64,000 bases of DNA from Rhynchopus euleeides (lineage: Eukaryota > Euglenozoa > Diplonemea > Diplonemida > Diplonemidae): the NCBI GenBank assembly GCA_963210315.1, contig OY723290.1, forward strand, positions 682,001 to 746,000, read 5' to 3'. Numbering within the stretch: the stretch's first letter is position 1; each line of letters begins with the position of its first letter. The notes below the pieces were generated by a model that worked only from the letters and a program-made list of their open reading frames with translations, did not search any database and was not told the origin of the DNA. Shown here piece after piece: positions 55,011-63,949 of the stretch. The translations under genes and the position numbers were made by a program.

Positions 55011-57719
55011 TCAGCCCTTCGACTTCCCGCCCTTGCCGCCCTTGCCACCCTTACCTCCCTTCCCGCCCTTCGCGCCTTTGCCCTTGCCCTTGCTGGCCTT
55101 CAGGGCGCTCTGCTTCTTCTCCTTCCGGAGCGTCTCGAACGGCTTGACCTCCGCCGACCGGATGGCGGCGTTCTTCTTCCCGCGGTGGCCCAGCTTCTGC
55201 TTCTTGTTGTCAGGCTCCTCTTCGTTCCCATTCATGATGTTGTCGTCTGCCATCGACGTCAGCTTCCTCTTCCGCCTGTTCGGGTCGTAGAGTGTCGCGT
55301 CCTCCTCCTCCCCTGCCGCCTGGATGCGTGCCTTGGTGGATTTCTCCCACTTCTCCAACAGCTTCCCCTGCTCGCCCTTCTTAAACTCGATCTTCTTCCC
55401 CGATTCGTTCTTCGCCTTTGTCAGATTGCTCCGCGCGTCAGACATGCTCATCTTGACGAACTTGTTGGACCTCGCCTTCCACACATACACCTGGCGCTGC
55501 CGGGTCATGTCCTCCCGCGAATCCGCAGTCACATCCAGAACGGCATCCTTCAGCTCGTTGATGCTGTACCCTGCCTCCTCTGCCTTGCCCGACTTGACAT
55601 AGGGGATGTAGAAGGCATCACGCTCCTGCTCCTCCGGCGACGCGATGCTGGAAATGCTCTGAGGGGCTTTGCTCGACTGCACCCCCACCTTGCCCAGGAG
55701 CTGCTGCGCAAGCCCGAGCTTCTTCGCAGGCTTCTTGCTGGCAGAGGCAGCGGCAGCACTCCGCCTCGGTGCAGGTTCTCCCGCAGTCACATTCCTCCCA
55801 GGGAGGAAGAGCCCCTTCACGCCCTGCTTCTGCGCCTCGAAGATGTTCGCCGCAGGGCGGAATGTCGAAAGCGTCTTCAGCAGATCCGCCTTCGCCACGA
55901 CAGCCCGCGTGTTGTACTTCTCCTGCAGGAAGAGGGGGTGGGTCTCCATCCCCGTGTCGTAGATAGCCTTCGCCTTCTTGATGGACTCCGGGGCAGCCCC
56001 CTTCCGCGTCTTCCAGTAGAGCTTGAAGGCGTTGAGGGATGTCTTCTGCTGGTTCTGCACCTCGGGGTTTTCGCTGAGCACCAGCTGCAGGCTCTGCGCA
56101 TCCTCGTCGAGGAGGTAGGGCGGGATCACCCCGAAGAAGCCCTCCTCGGGGTCGAAAGAGCCGGCGGGCTTTGCAGGGGCCGCCTCGGCAGGGGCTGCCG
56201 AGGCCTGCTCCGCCTCCCCTGAGGGCTCCTTCGCAGACGTCTCCACCAGCGCATCCTCAGAGTCGCTGCCGCCGGCGGCGGCGGCGTCAGCCTCGTCGGC
56301 GGCATCGGCATCGCCTTCAACATCCATGTCGTCTGCATCGGAGGCGGTCTCGTGCTCGCCCAGCAGCCTGAGGTGGTCCTTCTCGGTGTTCTTCAGCTTG
56401 TGTCCCAAGAAGAGGTGTAGGTCGATGACGTGTGGGAGTTCGTCGCGGGTGATAATGGAGTATGCCTTACCTGCCCTCCCAGCGCGTGCGGCACGGCCGA
56501 CACGGTGGACAAACAGCTTCGGCCTGTCGGGGAACTCAAAGTTGATGACGTTGTCGAGCAGCGGGATGTCGATACCACGCGCCGCAACATCCGTCACGAT
56601 CATCAGATAGGTCTTGCGGGAGGCGAACCTCGCCAGCTCGTTTGTCTTGTTCTCCTGGTCCATCCCACCGTGGATCTGGCAGTGGTCCATGTTGAAGTAG
56701 GAGAACACCAGGTGGAGCAGCTCGCCGTGGTGCTTCGTCGGGACGAAGACCAGCGTGGAGCTCTTGCTGTCGGGCAGCCCGATCAGCTCTCTGAGGAGGA
56801 AGAGAAGGGCCGACAGCTTCTCCTCCCTGCGCACCAGGAAGTAGCTGAGCTGCAGCTTGTCGCTGATCTTCGTCTCGCTGTCGAGGCGGATCACCTTCGG
56901 ATCGTGCAGCCCGACGTTTGCAAACTCCGCCAGCCCCGCAGGCAGCGTCGCGGAGAACAGCGAGATCTGCCGCGTGTCGGGCAGCCGCCTCATCAGATCC
57001 TGCACCTGCGTCCCGAGAGACCCTGTCTCGAACAGCCTGTCCGCCTCATCCAACACAACTGTCTCGACACGCTTCAGCTTCAGGTCTGCCTCCATCACGA
57101 TGTGGAGGAGACGGCCAGGACTCCCAATCAGCACATCCGGGTTGCCCGCAAGGTCTGTGAACTGCTCCGAGATGGCAAGACCTCCGACGATAACGCAGTA
57201 CCTAAGGTCTGTGTACTTCGAGAGGTTCTTCGCGACGCGCAGGATCTGGATGGCCAGCTCTCGGGTCGGCGAGAGGATCATCGCACGCGAGCCCACCGTC
57301 TGGGAGTGGCGCTGCAGCTTCTGGATGAGGGGGATCAGATAGGCGGCGGTTTTACCGCTGCCGGTGCGGGCCATCGCGACGACATCGTTGCCCTCGAGGA
57401 GGACCGGGATGGCCTTGCGCTGGATAGGCGTGGGGACGACAAATCGCATCGCCTGCACGCCCCGCATCAGCTCGCGGAACAGCCCGAGGGACTGGAAGCC
57501 GCCAGTCTTCTTCTTCTTCTTCCCCTTCTTCTCCTCGTCCATCCCGTCGTCGCTGGAGTTCCCCCCGACAAGCTCGCCCCTCAGCTCCGCCGCGCCCGCC
57601 GTGGAGGGGAACGCCCCCCCCGACTGCTCGGGGAACGCCGCGTCGATGCCGCCGAGATCATCCTCAATGCCGCCCCCCCGCAGGGCGACCGCAAGGGAGC
57701 GCAGATTTTCGTCCTCCAT
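55011..57719 (-). CDS. DBP10: DEAD-box ATP-dependent RNA helicase, DBP10/DDX54 type
   Basis: The protein has 902 residues starting MEDENLRSLAVALRG. The upstream frame is open but proline-rich and lacks a domain. All helicase motifs are present: Q motif PTPIQ (96-100), motif I ARTGSGKT (117-124), PTREL (151-155), GSPGR (199-203), DEAD (224-227), SAT (256-258), TDVAARGID (376-384) and HRVGRAARAGRAG (405-417). An acidic linker follows. Near 790-850 a Lys-rich block matches the DBP10 C-terminal domain (KKIEFKKGEQGKLLEKWEKS, DATLYDPNRRKRK), then a GKGGKGG tail. DBP10/DDX54 helicases act in the nucleolus on assembling 60S ribosomal subunits. An intact ATPase core and full family length indicate a working host gene. 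The frame is continuous over 2.7 kb with no intron. Box C/D snoRNA-like genes lie just upstream on the same strand. Confidence 0.93.
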   Translation of the reverse strand: MEDENLRSLAVALRGGGIEDDLGGIDAAFPEQSGGAFPSTAGAAELRGELVGGNSSDDGMDEEKKGKKKKKTGGFQSLGLFRELMRGVQAMRFVVPTPIQRKAIPVLLEGNDVVAMARTGSGKTAAYLIPLIQKLQRHSQTVGSRAMILSPTRELAIQILRVAKNLSKYTDLRYCVIVGGLAISEQFTDLAGNPDVLIGSPGRLLHIVMEADLKLKRVETVVLDEADRLFETGSLGTQVQDLMRRLPDTRQISLFSATLPAGLAEFANVGLHDPKVIRLDSETKISDKLQLSYFLVRREEKLSALLFLLRELIGLPDSKSSTLVFVPTKHHGELLHLVFSYFNMDHCQIHGGMDQENKTNELARFASRKTYLMIVTDVAARGIDIPLLDNVINFEFPDRPKLFVHRVGRAARAGRAGKAYSIITRDELPHVIDLHLFLGHKLKNTEKDHLRLLGEHETASDADDMDVEGDADAADEADAAAAGGSDSEDALVETSAKEPSGEAEQASAAPAEAAPAKPAGSFDPEEGFFGVIPPYLLDEDAQSLQLVLSENPEVQNQQKTSLNAFKLYWKTRKGAAPESIKKAKAIYDTGMETHPLFLQEKYNTRAVVAKADLLKTLSTFRPAANIFEAQKQGVKGLFLPGRNVTAGEPAPRRSAAAASASKKPAKKLGLAQQLLGKVGVQSSKAPQSISSIASPEEQERDAFYIPYVKSGKAEEAGYSINELKDAVLDVTADSREDMTRQRQVYVWKARSNKFVKMSMSDARSNLTKAKNESGKKIEFKKGEQGKLLEKWEKSTKARIQAAGEEEDATLYDPNRRKRKLTSMADDNIMNGNEEEPDNKKQKLGHRGKKNAAIRSAEVKPFETLRKEKKQSALKASKGKGKGAKGGKGGKGGKGGKGGKSKG

Positions 57720-57857
57720 CGCACCCCCCCTGTGTAGTGTATAGTGTGTTGCCCTGTAGGGTGGTGGGTGCGGCTGGGCTGGGCTGGGCTCGGAGGAGGG
57801 GTCGGTTGTGTCCGAGATCCAGTGCGATGGGGGAATTCTTCGCTCTGCTCCGTGTGT

Positions 57858-57961
57858 CACACGCAGTCAGAGGTGTCCTAAGGTTATTTGTTGCCTATTC
57901 GGGCATCGCCACAAGGGCTCCGACTGGGGCGGCATTTTGTATAAGAGTCATCATTCGTGTG
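57858..57961 (-). ncRNA. Box C/D snoRNA-like gene 1a
   Basis: Box C ATGATGA (57949-57955) and box D CTGA (57867-57870) are joined by a perfect 6-bp terminal stem CACACG/CGTGTG placed outside the boxes, giving a 104-nt RNA. A near-identical body recurs at 63541-63645. It lies about 140 bases upstream of the helicase start on the same strand. The guide target is unknown. Confidence 0.6.
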
Positions 57962-58023
57962 TATGGACGAAAGGGACAGGTGACGTGAAGGTGGCAGATG
58001 TGCACAACACAATCATGCTGTTC

Positions 58024-58094
58024 TCACCGGGGGTCTGGTGGTCTGCTCCCCCACTGTAACAGGAGGGCAACCGTGGAGTATATCCGGTTGGCGT
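58024..58094. repeat. Structured repeat HX, copy 1
   Basis: A 71-bp block is almost identical to 58440-58510. It holds two potential hairpins: GGGGG/CCCCC around TCTGGTGGTCTGCT, and CAACCG/CGGTTG around TGGAGTATATC. It stands beside the first C/D candidate as copy 2 stands beside the second, so it may be a partner small RNA (for example an H/ACA-like RNA) or a conserved spacer. Confidence 0.5.
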
Positions 58095-58298
58095 CTTGAC
58101 CTGCACCATCTCACACCGACCAAAGGGCCCTCAGGGCTCACGGTTGATGCGGTGTCGTCTCGTGTGAACGTCACAGAGTCTCGCATATGAAAAGCGCCCT
58201 CCAAGGCACAAGCAGCCTTGAGGGTGGTATGCCTATGCTTGGTGTGCTGCAGTGTGGTCTGGGATCCTGTCTGTATGTGGGACCTCTGCGGGAAGCAC

Positions 58299-58400
58299 GC
58301 GTGTCAGTTGGCTGATCCTGCTCTTATGGACTTGATCGGATTCAGCAGCAGGAAGCACTTGTCGGGCGCCCCTTCTGGAGTCAGTTGTGTCATCATGCAC
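58299..58400 (-). ncRNA. Box C/D snoRNA-like gene 2
   Basis: Box C ATGATGA (58388-58394) and box D CTGA (58304-58307) are enclosed by a GCGTG/CACGC terminal stem (58299-58303, 58396-58400), giving 102 nt. Internal CTGA words near 58,379 and 58,344 could be box D'. The body is unrelated to candidate 1, while length, boxes and stem placement agree. Confidence 0.6.
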
Positions 58401-58439
58401 GCTAAAAGCCTCCTGCCTCAGTGGCAATGCCACAGCCTC

Positions 58440-58510
58440 TCACCGGGGGTCTGGTGGTCTGCTCCCCCACTGTACCAGGAGGGCAACCGTGGAGTATATC
58501 CGGTTGGCGT
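58440..58510. repeat. Structured repeat HX, copy 2
   Basis: Differs from copy 1 by one base (GTACCAGG against GTAACAGG). Flanking DNA is not shared apart from a CACCTGCACC word. Confidence 0.5.
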
Positions 58511-60435
58511 GGTGTTGCCTTGGTCCATCACCATCACCTGCACCGATTCCCTTTCGCTGGGGTGCGGGTGGCAGGAGTGCTGTCTGGGCTCGCGGGAGTT
58601 GTCTGAAGGCACAGAGTGTGGTGCCAGCAGGGCTGTGTGCGTCCTGTCCTGATCAAAACAAAGGGAGAAGCTGTGCGCCACACAGCTGCACACCATTTCA
58701 GAAAGCGGTTAGAAAGAATGTGCTCATGGTCGGAGACTCACTCTGGTGCCAGCACTGACAGGGGTATGTTGTCATCCTGCAATGGCAAAGCCACGTGCTG
58801 TCTTGCGCATCATACGCTGGGTGGGTGGTTGCTTGGAATCCCAACGCATGCAGCTTGCAAGAAGAACCGTCCCACAAATGGCAGGGTGCGAGGGTCGGGG
58901 TGGGGGTGGGTTCAGGGTTTTGGGGGTTGCTTCACGGGTCTGTGGTGTGTTCTACCGCTTTGGAGCTCCTCGTCCTTCTTAGGGCTGTCCGCCTTTGCCT
59001 CGCATGGGCAGGCGGCGCACATCTTGTGGAAAAGGAAACCGGAGAACAGAAGAGGCAGGGATGGAATGAGAGAGCCCGCTGCTCGCAGCGCTCCCCCCGA
59101 CAGCAGGTGGCGTGCGTTGTGTGATAAGAGGCGCTGCCCAAACGAAGCAGTGCAGCAACACCGTCACAGCACACTGCGCCGTAACAGAGCTTCCGAGGCA
59201 AGCGGGTGCCCCTCCCACCCCAATATACTATAAACACAATGGGATGCGGCAGCATGTGCCGGCCTATAAATATAAAGCGAAACGCCAAATCGGAAGAAAG
59301 CAAGCAAATTATGGCAGCGTGGCATCCAACACAGCCACCGAACCCGGTGGCGTGTGGTGTGTGTGCCGGAGAGGAACTGGAGAGGGACACAGGCCAGCCG
59401 GTTGCCCGGCGGCGGAACAGAGGGACAGGGGCCGACAAAAGGGGGGCGTGGGGACAGTGGGATTGCGTGCGGTTTGCATTTGAATTTGGGATAAAACTTG
59501 GACGACGCAGAGAGGGAAGTGCATTTTGTGTCTGCGTCTGTGTCCGCGTCCTCTGAGTGTCTGACATCGAAGCACACATACGCCATGAAGACAGATGGTA
59601 TCAAAAGTGGCCGCACTTCCACACTTGCGATAACTGCTGGGGAGGGGGACGGGGATGGACACGGCACAGGGCCGGCGGGCCTCGCCGTGCTGTGTGTCTA
59701 CCGAAAGACACACGCAACACTCGTGCCACACAGCCAGAATTTTTTTAAGCCGAACACAGGGACCGCACAGAGGGAAGAGGGGCAGATGGAGAGGCAGGGC
59801 CTGCCTGGACCACAAAGACACGTTTTAACAGAGACGCCACAAGTAGCGGCCCAGCAGTGGCAGGCGACCCACTCCCACCCGCTCCCACAGCCCTGTGGAG
59901 GAGATGCGTGCATAGCCGGCATGACTTCCAAAGGCACGCTGCAAGAAGAGCAGCAGACAGATTGAATTCAGAAGCGGGTGTGGTTAACGTGGGCACAGGG
60001 CACACACCACACCCCAAAACAAAGGCAAGGGGCCGATCAGCCCCCTTGAAGTTAAGAAAACATGGCAAGAAGAGCAGGCGAAGCAGATGCGGTCAGGAGT
60101 GCTGACGAAAAGAGGGGGACATGGCGGAGGCACCCGAGAGAAGAATCAAAGGGTTGTGGAGAAAGAGGGGCGGCGGAAAGGGGAGATGCAGGTGCAGATG
60201 CAGCAGCACAGGCAGAGAGAAAGAAGGTGTGTCCTTCTTCCTGCCCCTGCCCTGCAACAGCAGCTGTGAATGCGACTGCACTGCCCTCCTCCCCACCCCA
60301 CTCCATCAAGCACCCCTGCTCCTCTCACCTCTCTCTGCCCCACCCTCTGTCCAGCACAGACACACGCGCAGGGACAGAGAGCAGCGGCAGCAGCAGTGCC
60401 ACCCGACAAACCAAACCCCCTCCTTTTTATACCAT
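58511..60435. other. Intergenic DNA, no gene recognised
   Basis: Moderate complexity, with several frames of 100-200 codons open on both strands and no domain in any. It may hold further small RNAs, but I found no other box C/D pair with a terminal stem. Confidence 0.45.
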
Positions 60436-60443
60436 CTGTGCCT

Positions 60444-61315
60444 CAGGCTTGCTCCGTATTCCTTGAAAAATAGCCAAAATCCCGGAAATGTATTCCTGCT
60501 TTTTTCTAAGGATTTTTGCCTTGGATTTCGGACCCAGCAGTTCCCTGTGCCAGTCCCACAACCTCACGCAGTGCACTGCCTTGGAAAATTCTGTCACAAG
60601 TCACTCATGGGCGCTCGTTTGCGGCACGACTGCCGCAACCGGAACCGCATGATGAAGGCCTCCTCGATCGAGACCACCACTGGCAGCCCCAGGTCCGGTA
60701 GCTCGCCATCCTCGACCAAACAAAATGTCGGCAATGACCGCCTTGCTTTCATTGTGCTGTAAGGCGCGTACGACCGATGCAGGTTGCCTCAACAGCATGA
60801 GGCGCTGCGCGACCTGACCTCCTATAGGGTCGGCGCCAGCTGACAGTTCCCACTGGTTCGACTCGCTAGATGGGGTATCCGGCGTCCACGGCTCATCTCT
60901 CCTGTGGCCAGTGATCCCGCCATCATCAGCTGCCGGATGAAAGCAAAAAATGGGTTTCGGGACCGTTTTTTCCAACGACACCCCTTCTTGACCTGCCATA
61001 GTGGCATACGCGTAAGGACTTGGTGACAAGACAGGCACAAGCCACAGGGGGGTCTGGGGGGCAGAGCCCCCAGCCGCCGGAGGCCACGGTAGTGAACATC
61101 TGGGTCTTGGCTGGAAAGAACACCGGTTTTTTGGCTGCCAGGAAGAAACAGAAAAGGGGCGGGTGTCTGGAGGACTCATCCTCACCCCCCACTCGGAAAA
61201 AGTTTCCTAAGGAAAATCCTTAGAAAAAAATAAATATCCCCTCCTAAAAATCCTTAGAAAAAAATCGAGAAATTTCGGAGAGTGTATTCCGTATTCCATG
61301 TTAGGAGCAAGCCTG
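60444..61315. mobile_element. hAT-like MITE T (872 bp)
   Basis: The ends CAGGCTTGCTCC and GGAGCAAGCCTG are exact inverses with a perfect 8-bp TSD CTGTGCCT (60436-60443, 61316-61323). Subterminal words TTTTTTCTAAGGATTTTT on both sides resemble those of family M. It carries one GC-hairpin module in the minus orientation and is non-coding. Confidence 0.92.
61045..61097 (-). repeat. GC-hairpin module, copy 11 (in T)
   Basis: The only copy on the minus strand. Its tail (GTGCCTGTC, then CCAAGTCCTTACGCGTATGC) is well preserved. Confidence 0.85.
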
Positions 61316-61323
61316 CTGTGCCT

Positions 61324-61567
61324 GTTGCATTTTCTTTTCTTTCGTTTAGTTTCGATTGCGACAACCTTGCATGACCCCGGACACAACCCGGTTGGCGTTG
61401 CGATTGGGGCTTCGGTTTCTGAAGCAAAAAGGTTATCCAAAACAACAAAGACAAGGAAAGCAGCGCAAACTATACGATGCGTGCATCGCGGCAAGCCCAA
61501 CACAACTCGAAGATGTGGATGTGCCTGCTTCCGCGCGCACCTCCCTCACTCACATGTGAACTTGCAC
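61324..61567. other. 3' flank of the astacin gene
   Basis: Short spacer between element T and the stop codon of the protease gene. Nothing recognised. Confidence 0.5.
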
Positions 61568-63298
61568 TTACTGGCACAGCAGCGCCACGTCGTCAATGTA
61601 CGCCGGTGCATCCTCGTCCGCCGACAGCTCCATCTGGATGATGGCGTCCAGCCCACGCGGCAGGTCCGCCCCGCCGACGTACTTCTTGTCGACATACACC
61701 TGGAACTGCGCGCTCGCCCAGTCAAACTTCACCGCGAGCCACTGGAAGGTGTTGGTGCGCACCGTGGCGCTGGCAGTAGCCGTCCACCCGCTCGACGACG
61801 TCGTGCTGTGTGTGTTGAAGTACACCCGCCCGTTCGCAGCGTGCACCAGGTGCAGCACCGCACCCGACGACGCCTCCAGCCGCACCCCGACCTGCGTGTT
61901 GTACGACGGGACGCGCACGTACGCGCTGAACAGGGCCGGCTGCAGCGGCCCCACAGAGTACGCGATGGACTGGCCTGCCTGGGTGAACATCAGCGACCCG
62001 GCACCCGACCTGCGCGTCTGCCTGCTGACCCTCACCCCGTACACCCCGTTCCCGACCTCTGCGTCCGAGTCGAACCCGAGGGTCACGGTGCGCGAGCAAC
62101 GGCGGCTCCCGGTCGACGGGCCCGGGCCAGGTGCAGGCGGCGGCGGGACGCTGGGCGGCCTGGGTGCGGGGCCCGTCGCAGTCCCCTCCACACGCACCTG
62201 CACGGAGCACGTCGACGACGTCCCGTCCGACCCGGTGAAGGTGGCCGCCACGACGTACGTCCGCCCCCTCATGCTGCGTGTGGGGGTGATGCGCGTCTTC
62301 ACGACCCCCATGTCGCGCAGCGTCGCCCCAGACCCCGCGCTGCGCTGCACAGCGGACGACGGCACAGTCGTCACCCCGTACGTCACCCGCACCGACCGCG
62401 ACGGGTCGTACACAACGCTGAAGTCGACATCCCACGCCGACCCCACCGCCAGCGTCGGGGTCTTCGTCGACACAGACGCCATGCACCGCGGGGCCCTGAA
62501 GGTCGCAGAGCACTTGTTGTACAGGAACTCGATTGCCGCGACGTCCCCCGAGCTCAGCCCGTCGCGCTGCCCGATCGACCGCGGCGCAACAATGGTCGGG
62601 CGGTACCCGGTCGCAAACCCGTCCGGCCCGTAGTGCATGATCGACCCGTAGTCGTACTCCCCGAGGTCGTGTGCACGCCCCGAGTTCTTCGCAAAGTTGT
62701 TCTCCACCCCGCGCTGCACCTGCGAGAAGTCGACCCGCACGAAGCTGTCGCGGTCCTTGCGCGACTGTTCGTGGGAAAGGCCAAGCGAGTGACCCACCTC
62801 ATGGATGGCTGCCCCGGTCCCGCACCCGCGCCCCAGCGTGATCTGGTTCACCCTGTAGCGCGTCTGCCCCACGGGGGAGCTGCACCCCTTGCCCGACACA
62901 AACCGCAGGTACGGCCGCGGGCAGCCCGAGTCCGACCGGCACTGCTGGAACCGGAAGCACGTCCGCCCCTCCCAGTGCCGCACCGCAGCCGCCACCCTGC
63001 TGTCCGAGTACCCGAGCGACGAGTCGATCACGTAGTGCACCGTCTCCCCGCGCGGGAACAGCTGCGACGAGCTTGTCAGCGGCGACGCCCCGAGGATCGC
63101 GCCTGACCGCATGTCTGTCTCCGCATCCACCTGCACCTTCTCCTTGTCCCCGGAGCGCGACACCTGCACGTCCCCGATCAGGTCGAACTCGTACTCTCCG
63201 GACTTCTGCTGCTTCCCGCCCTCAGTGGCGTCAACAGCCCCCACCGCAGCTGCCGTGTGCAGCAGCACCACCGCCCCCACCGCCATGACACCCCTCAT
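61568..63298 (-). CDS. Secreted astacin-family zinc metalloprotease with a C-terminal LamG-like domain
   Basis: The protein has 576 residues starting MRGVMAVGAVVLLHTAAAVG, a good signal peptide; an upstream in-frame extension of 54 codons lacks one. A propeptide of about 65 residues precedes the catalytic domain (about 85-265). The active site HEVGHSLGLSHEQSRKDRD (166-184) gives the three zinc-binding His, the catalytic Glu and the astacin-specific HExxR extension. The Met-turn SIMHYG is at 219-224, with the Tyr typical of astacins. Several Cys suit disulfides. A Thr/Ser-rich middle and a Pro linker (PPSVPPPPAPGPGPS) lead to a beta-rich LamG/concanavalin-like domain (about 395-576; VKFDWASAQFQVYVDK). 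Astacins cleave extracellular proteins. All catalytic residues are present and the frame has no intron. The LamG end could bind sugar or matrix. Confidence 0.9.
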   Translation of the reverse strand: MRGVMAVGAVVLLHTAAAVGAVDATEGGKQQKSGEYEFDLIGDVQVSRSGDKEKVQVDAETDMRSGAILGASPLTSSSQLFPRGETVHYVIDSSLGYSDSRVAAAVRHWEGRTCFRFQQCRSDSGCPRPYLRFVSGKGCSSPVGQTRYRVNQITLGRGCGTGAAIHEVGHSLGLSHEQSRKDRDSFVRVDFSQVQRGVENNFAKNSGRAHDLGEYDYGSIMHYGPDGFATGYRPTIVAPRSIGQRDGLSSGDVAAIEFLYNKCSATFRAPRCMASVSTKTPTLAVGSAWDVDFSVVYDPSRSVRVTYGVTTVPSSAVQRSAGSGATLRDMGVVKTRITPTRSMRGRTYVVAATFTGSDGTSSTCSVQVRVEGTATGPAPRPPSVPPPPAPGPGPSTGSRRCSRTVTLGFDSDAEVGNGVYGVRVSRQTRRSGAGSLMFTQAGQSIAYSVGPLQPALFSAYVRVPSYNTQVGVRLEASSGAVLHLVHAANGRVYFNTHSTTSSSGWTATASATVRTNTFQWLAVKFDWASAQFQVYVDKKYVGGADLPRGLDAIIQMELSADEDAPAYIDDVALLCQ

Positions 63299-63540
63299 CG
63301 TGTGTTCGATGGTCTTGTTGCTGCGTGCCTCCTCGAGTCTGTGCACAAGCAGGTGTTGTGTGTTGTGTTTGTGAATCTGTGCGTGTGCGGGTGGGTGGGT
63401 GTACCTCCACAGCTGTGGTTCGGATTGGCTGGGGCTGGTCCATACGTTGTCATCATGCACACGAAGCCTTCTTCACACACAACAAACCTCTTCATCGATA
63501 TGCTCTGTGCCACACTTGCACAGCCCACATACTCGTCACG

Positions 63541-63645
63541 TCACACGCAGTCAGAGGTGTCCTAAGGTTATTTGTTGCCTATTCGGGCATCGCCACAAGG
63601 GCTCCGACTGGGGCGGCATATTGTATAAGAGTCATCATTCAAGCG
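63541..63645 (-). ncRNA. Box C/D snoRNA-like locus 1b, diverged copy
   Basis: The body from GTCACACGCAGTCAG to GAGTCATCATT matches candidate 1a with one internal change. Box C (63632-63638) and box D (63551-63554) are kept, but the sequence outside box C no longer pairs with the other side, so the terminal stem is lost. It may be inactive. Confidence 0.4.
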
Positions 63646-63846
63646 ATTGGTTTGTGCTTGGGCTTCACAGAGCACATAGATGTGTGCTTGTCAGTGGGTT
63701 GAACTTCTGAATACAACATGAATTATCAGCGGCACGAGGCCTCGTTTCGTCAGAGGTGATGTGTTGTGGTGTCATCAGGTCGCGGAAGTTCAATGCAAAT
63801 CACAACACGAACCTAAAACCAAAGATAGGGGTTGTTTCTCTCTGTG

Positions 63847-63949
63847 TGTGCGTCAGCTAGGGGCGAAAGAAAGACAACCCTCATGTCCTGCATGCAGGTA
63901 TCGAGGCGCAGTTTGCGGTTCTGCGGTGTGTGTTGTGTCATCATGCACA
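63847..63949 (-). ncRNA. Box C/D snoRNA-like gene 3
   Basis: Box C ATGATGA (63938-63944), box D CTGA (63853-63856) and terminal stem TGTGC/GCACA (63847-63851, 63945-63949) give 103 nt. The body is unrelated to candidates 1 and 2. Distance between boxes and total length match the other two. Confidence 0.55.

Noticed and set aside
55011-57800. Long plus-strand frames opposite the helicase gene (up to about 430 codons)
   Set aside because: They are shadows caused by GC-rich third positions of the helicase codons; none has a domain.
61298-63106. 602-codon plus-strand frame opposite the astacin gene
   Set aside because: Arg/Pro/His-rich shadow of the minus-strand gene.
63382-63463. Further box C/D candidate with CGTGTGC/GCACACG stem
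   Set aside because: Box C and a good stem exist, but no CTGA box D is found at the expected place. It also overlaps the leader of the astacin gene.
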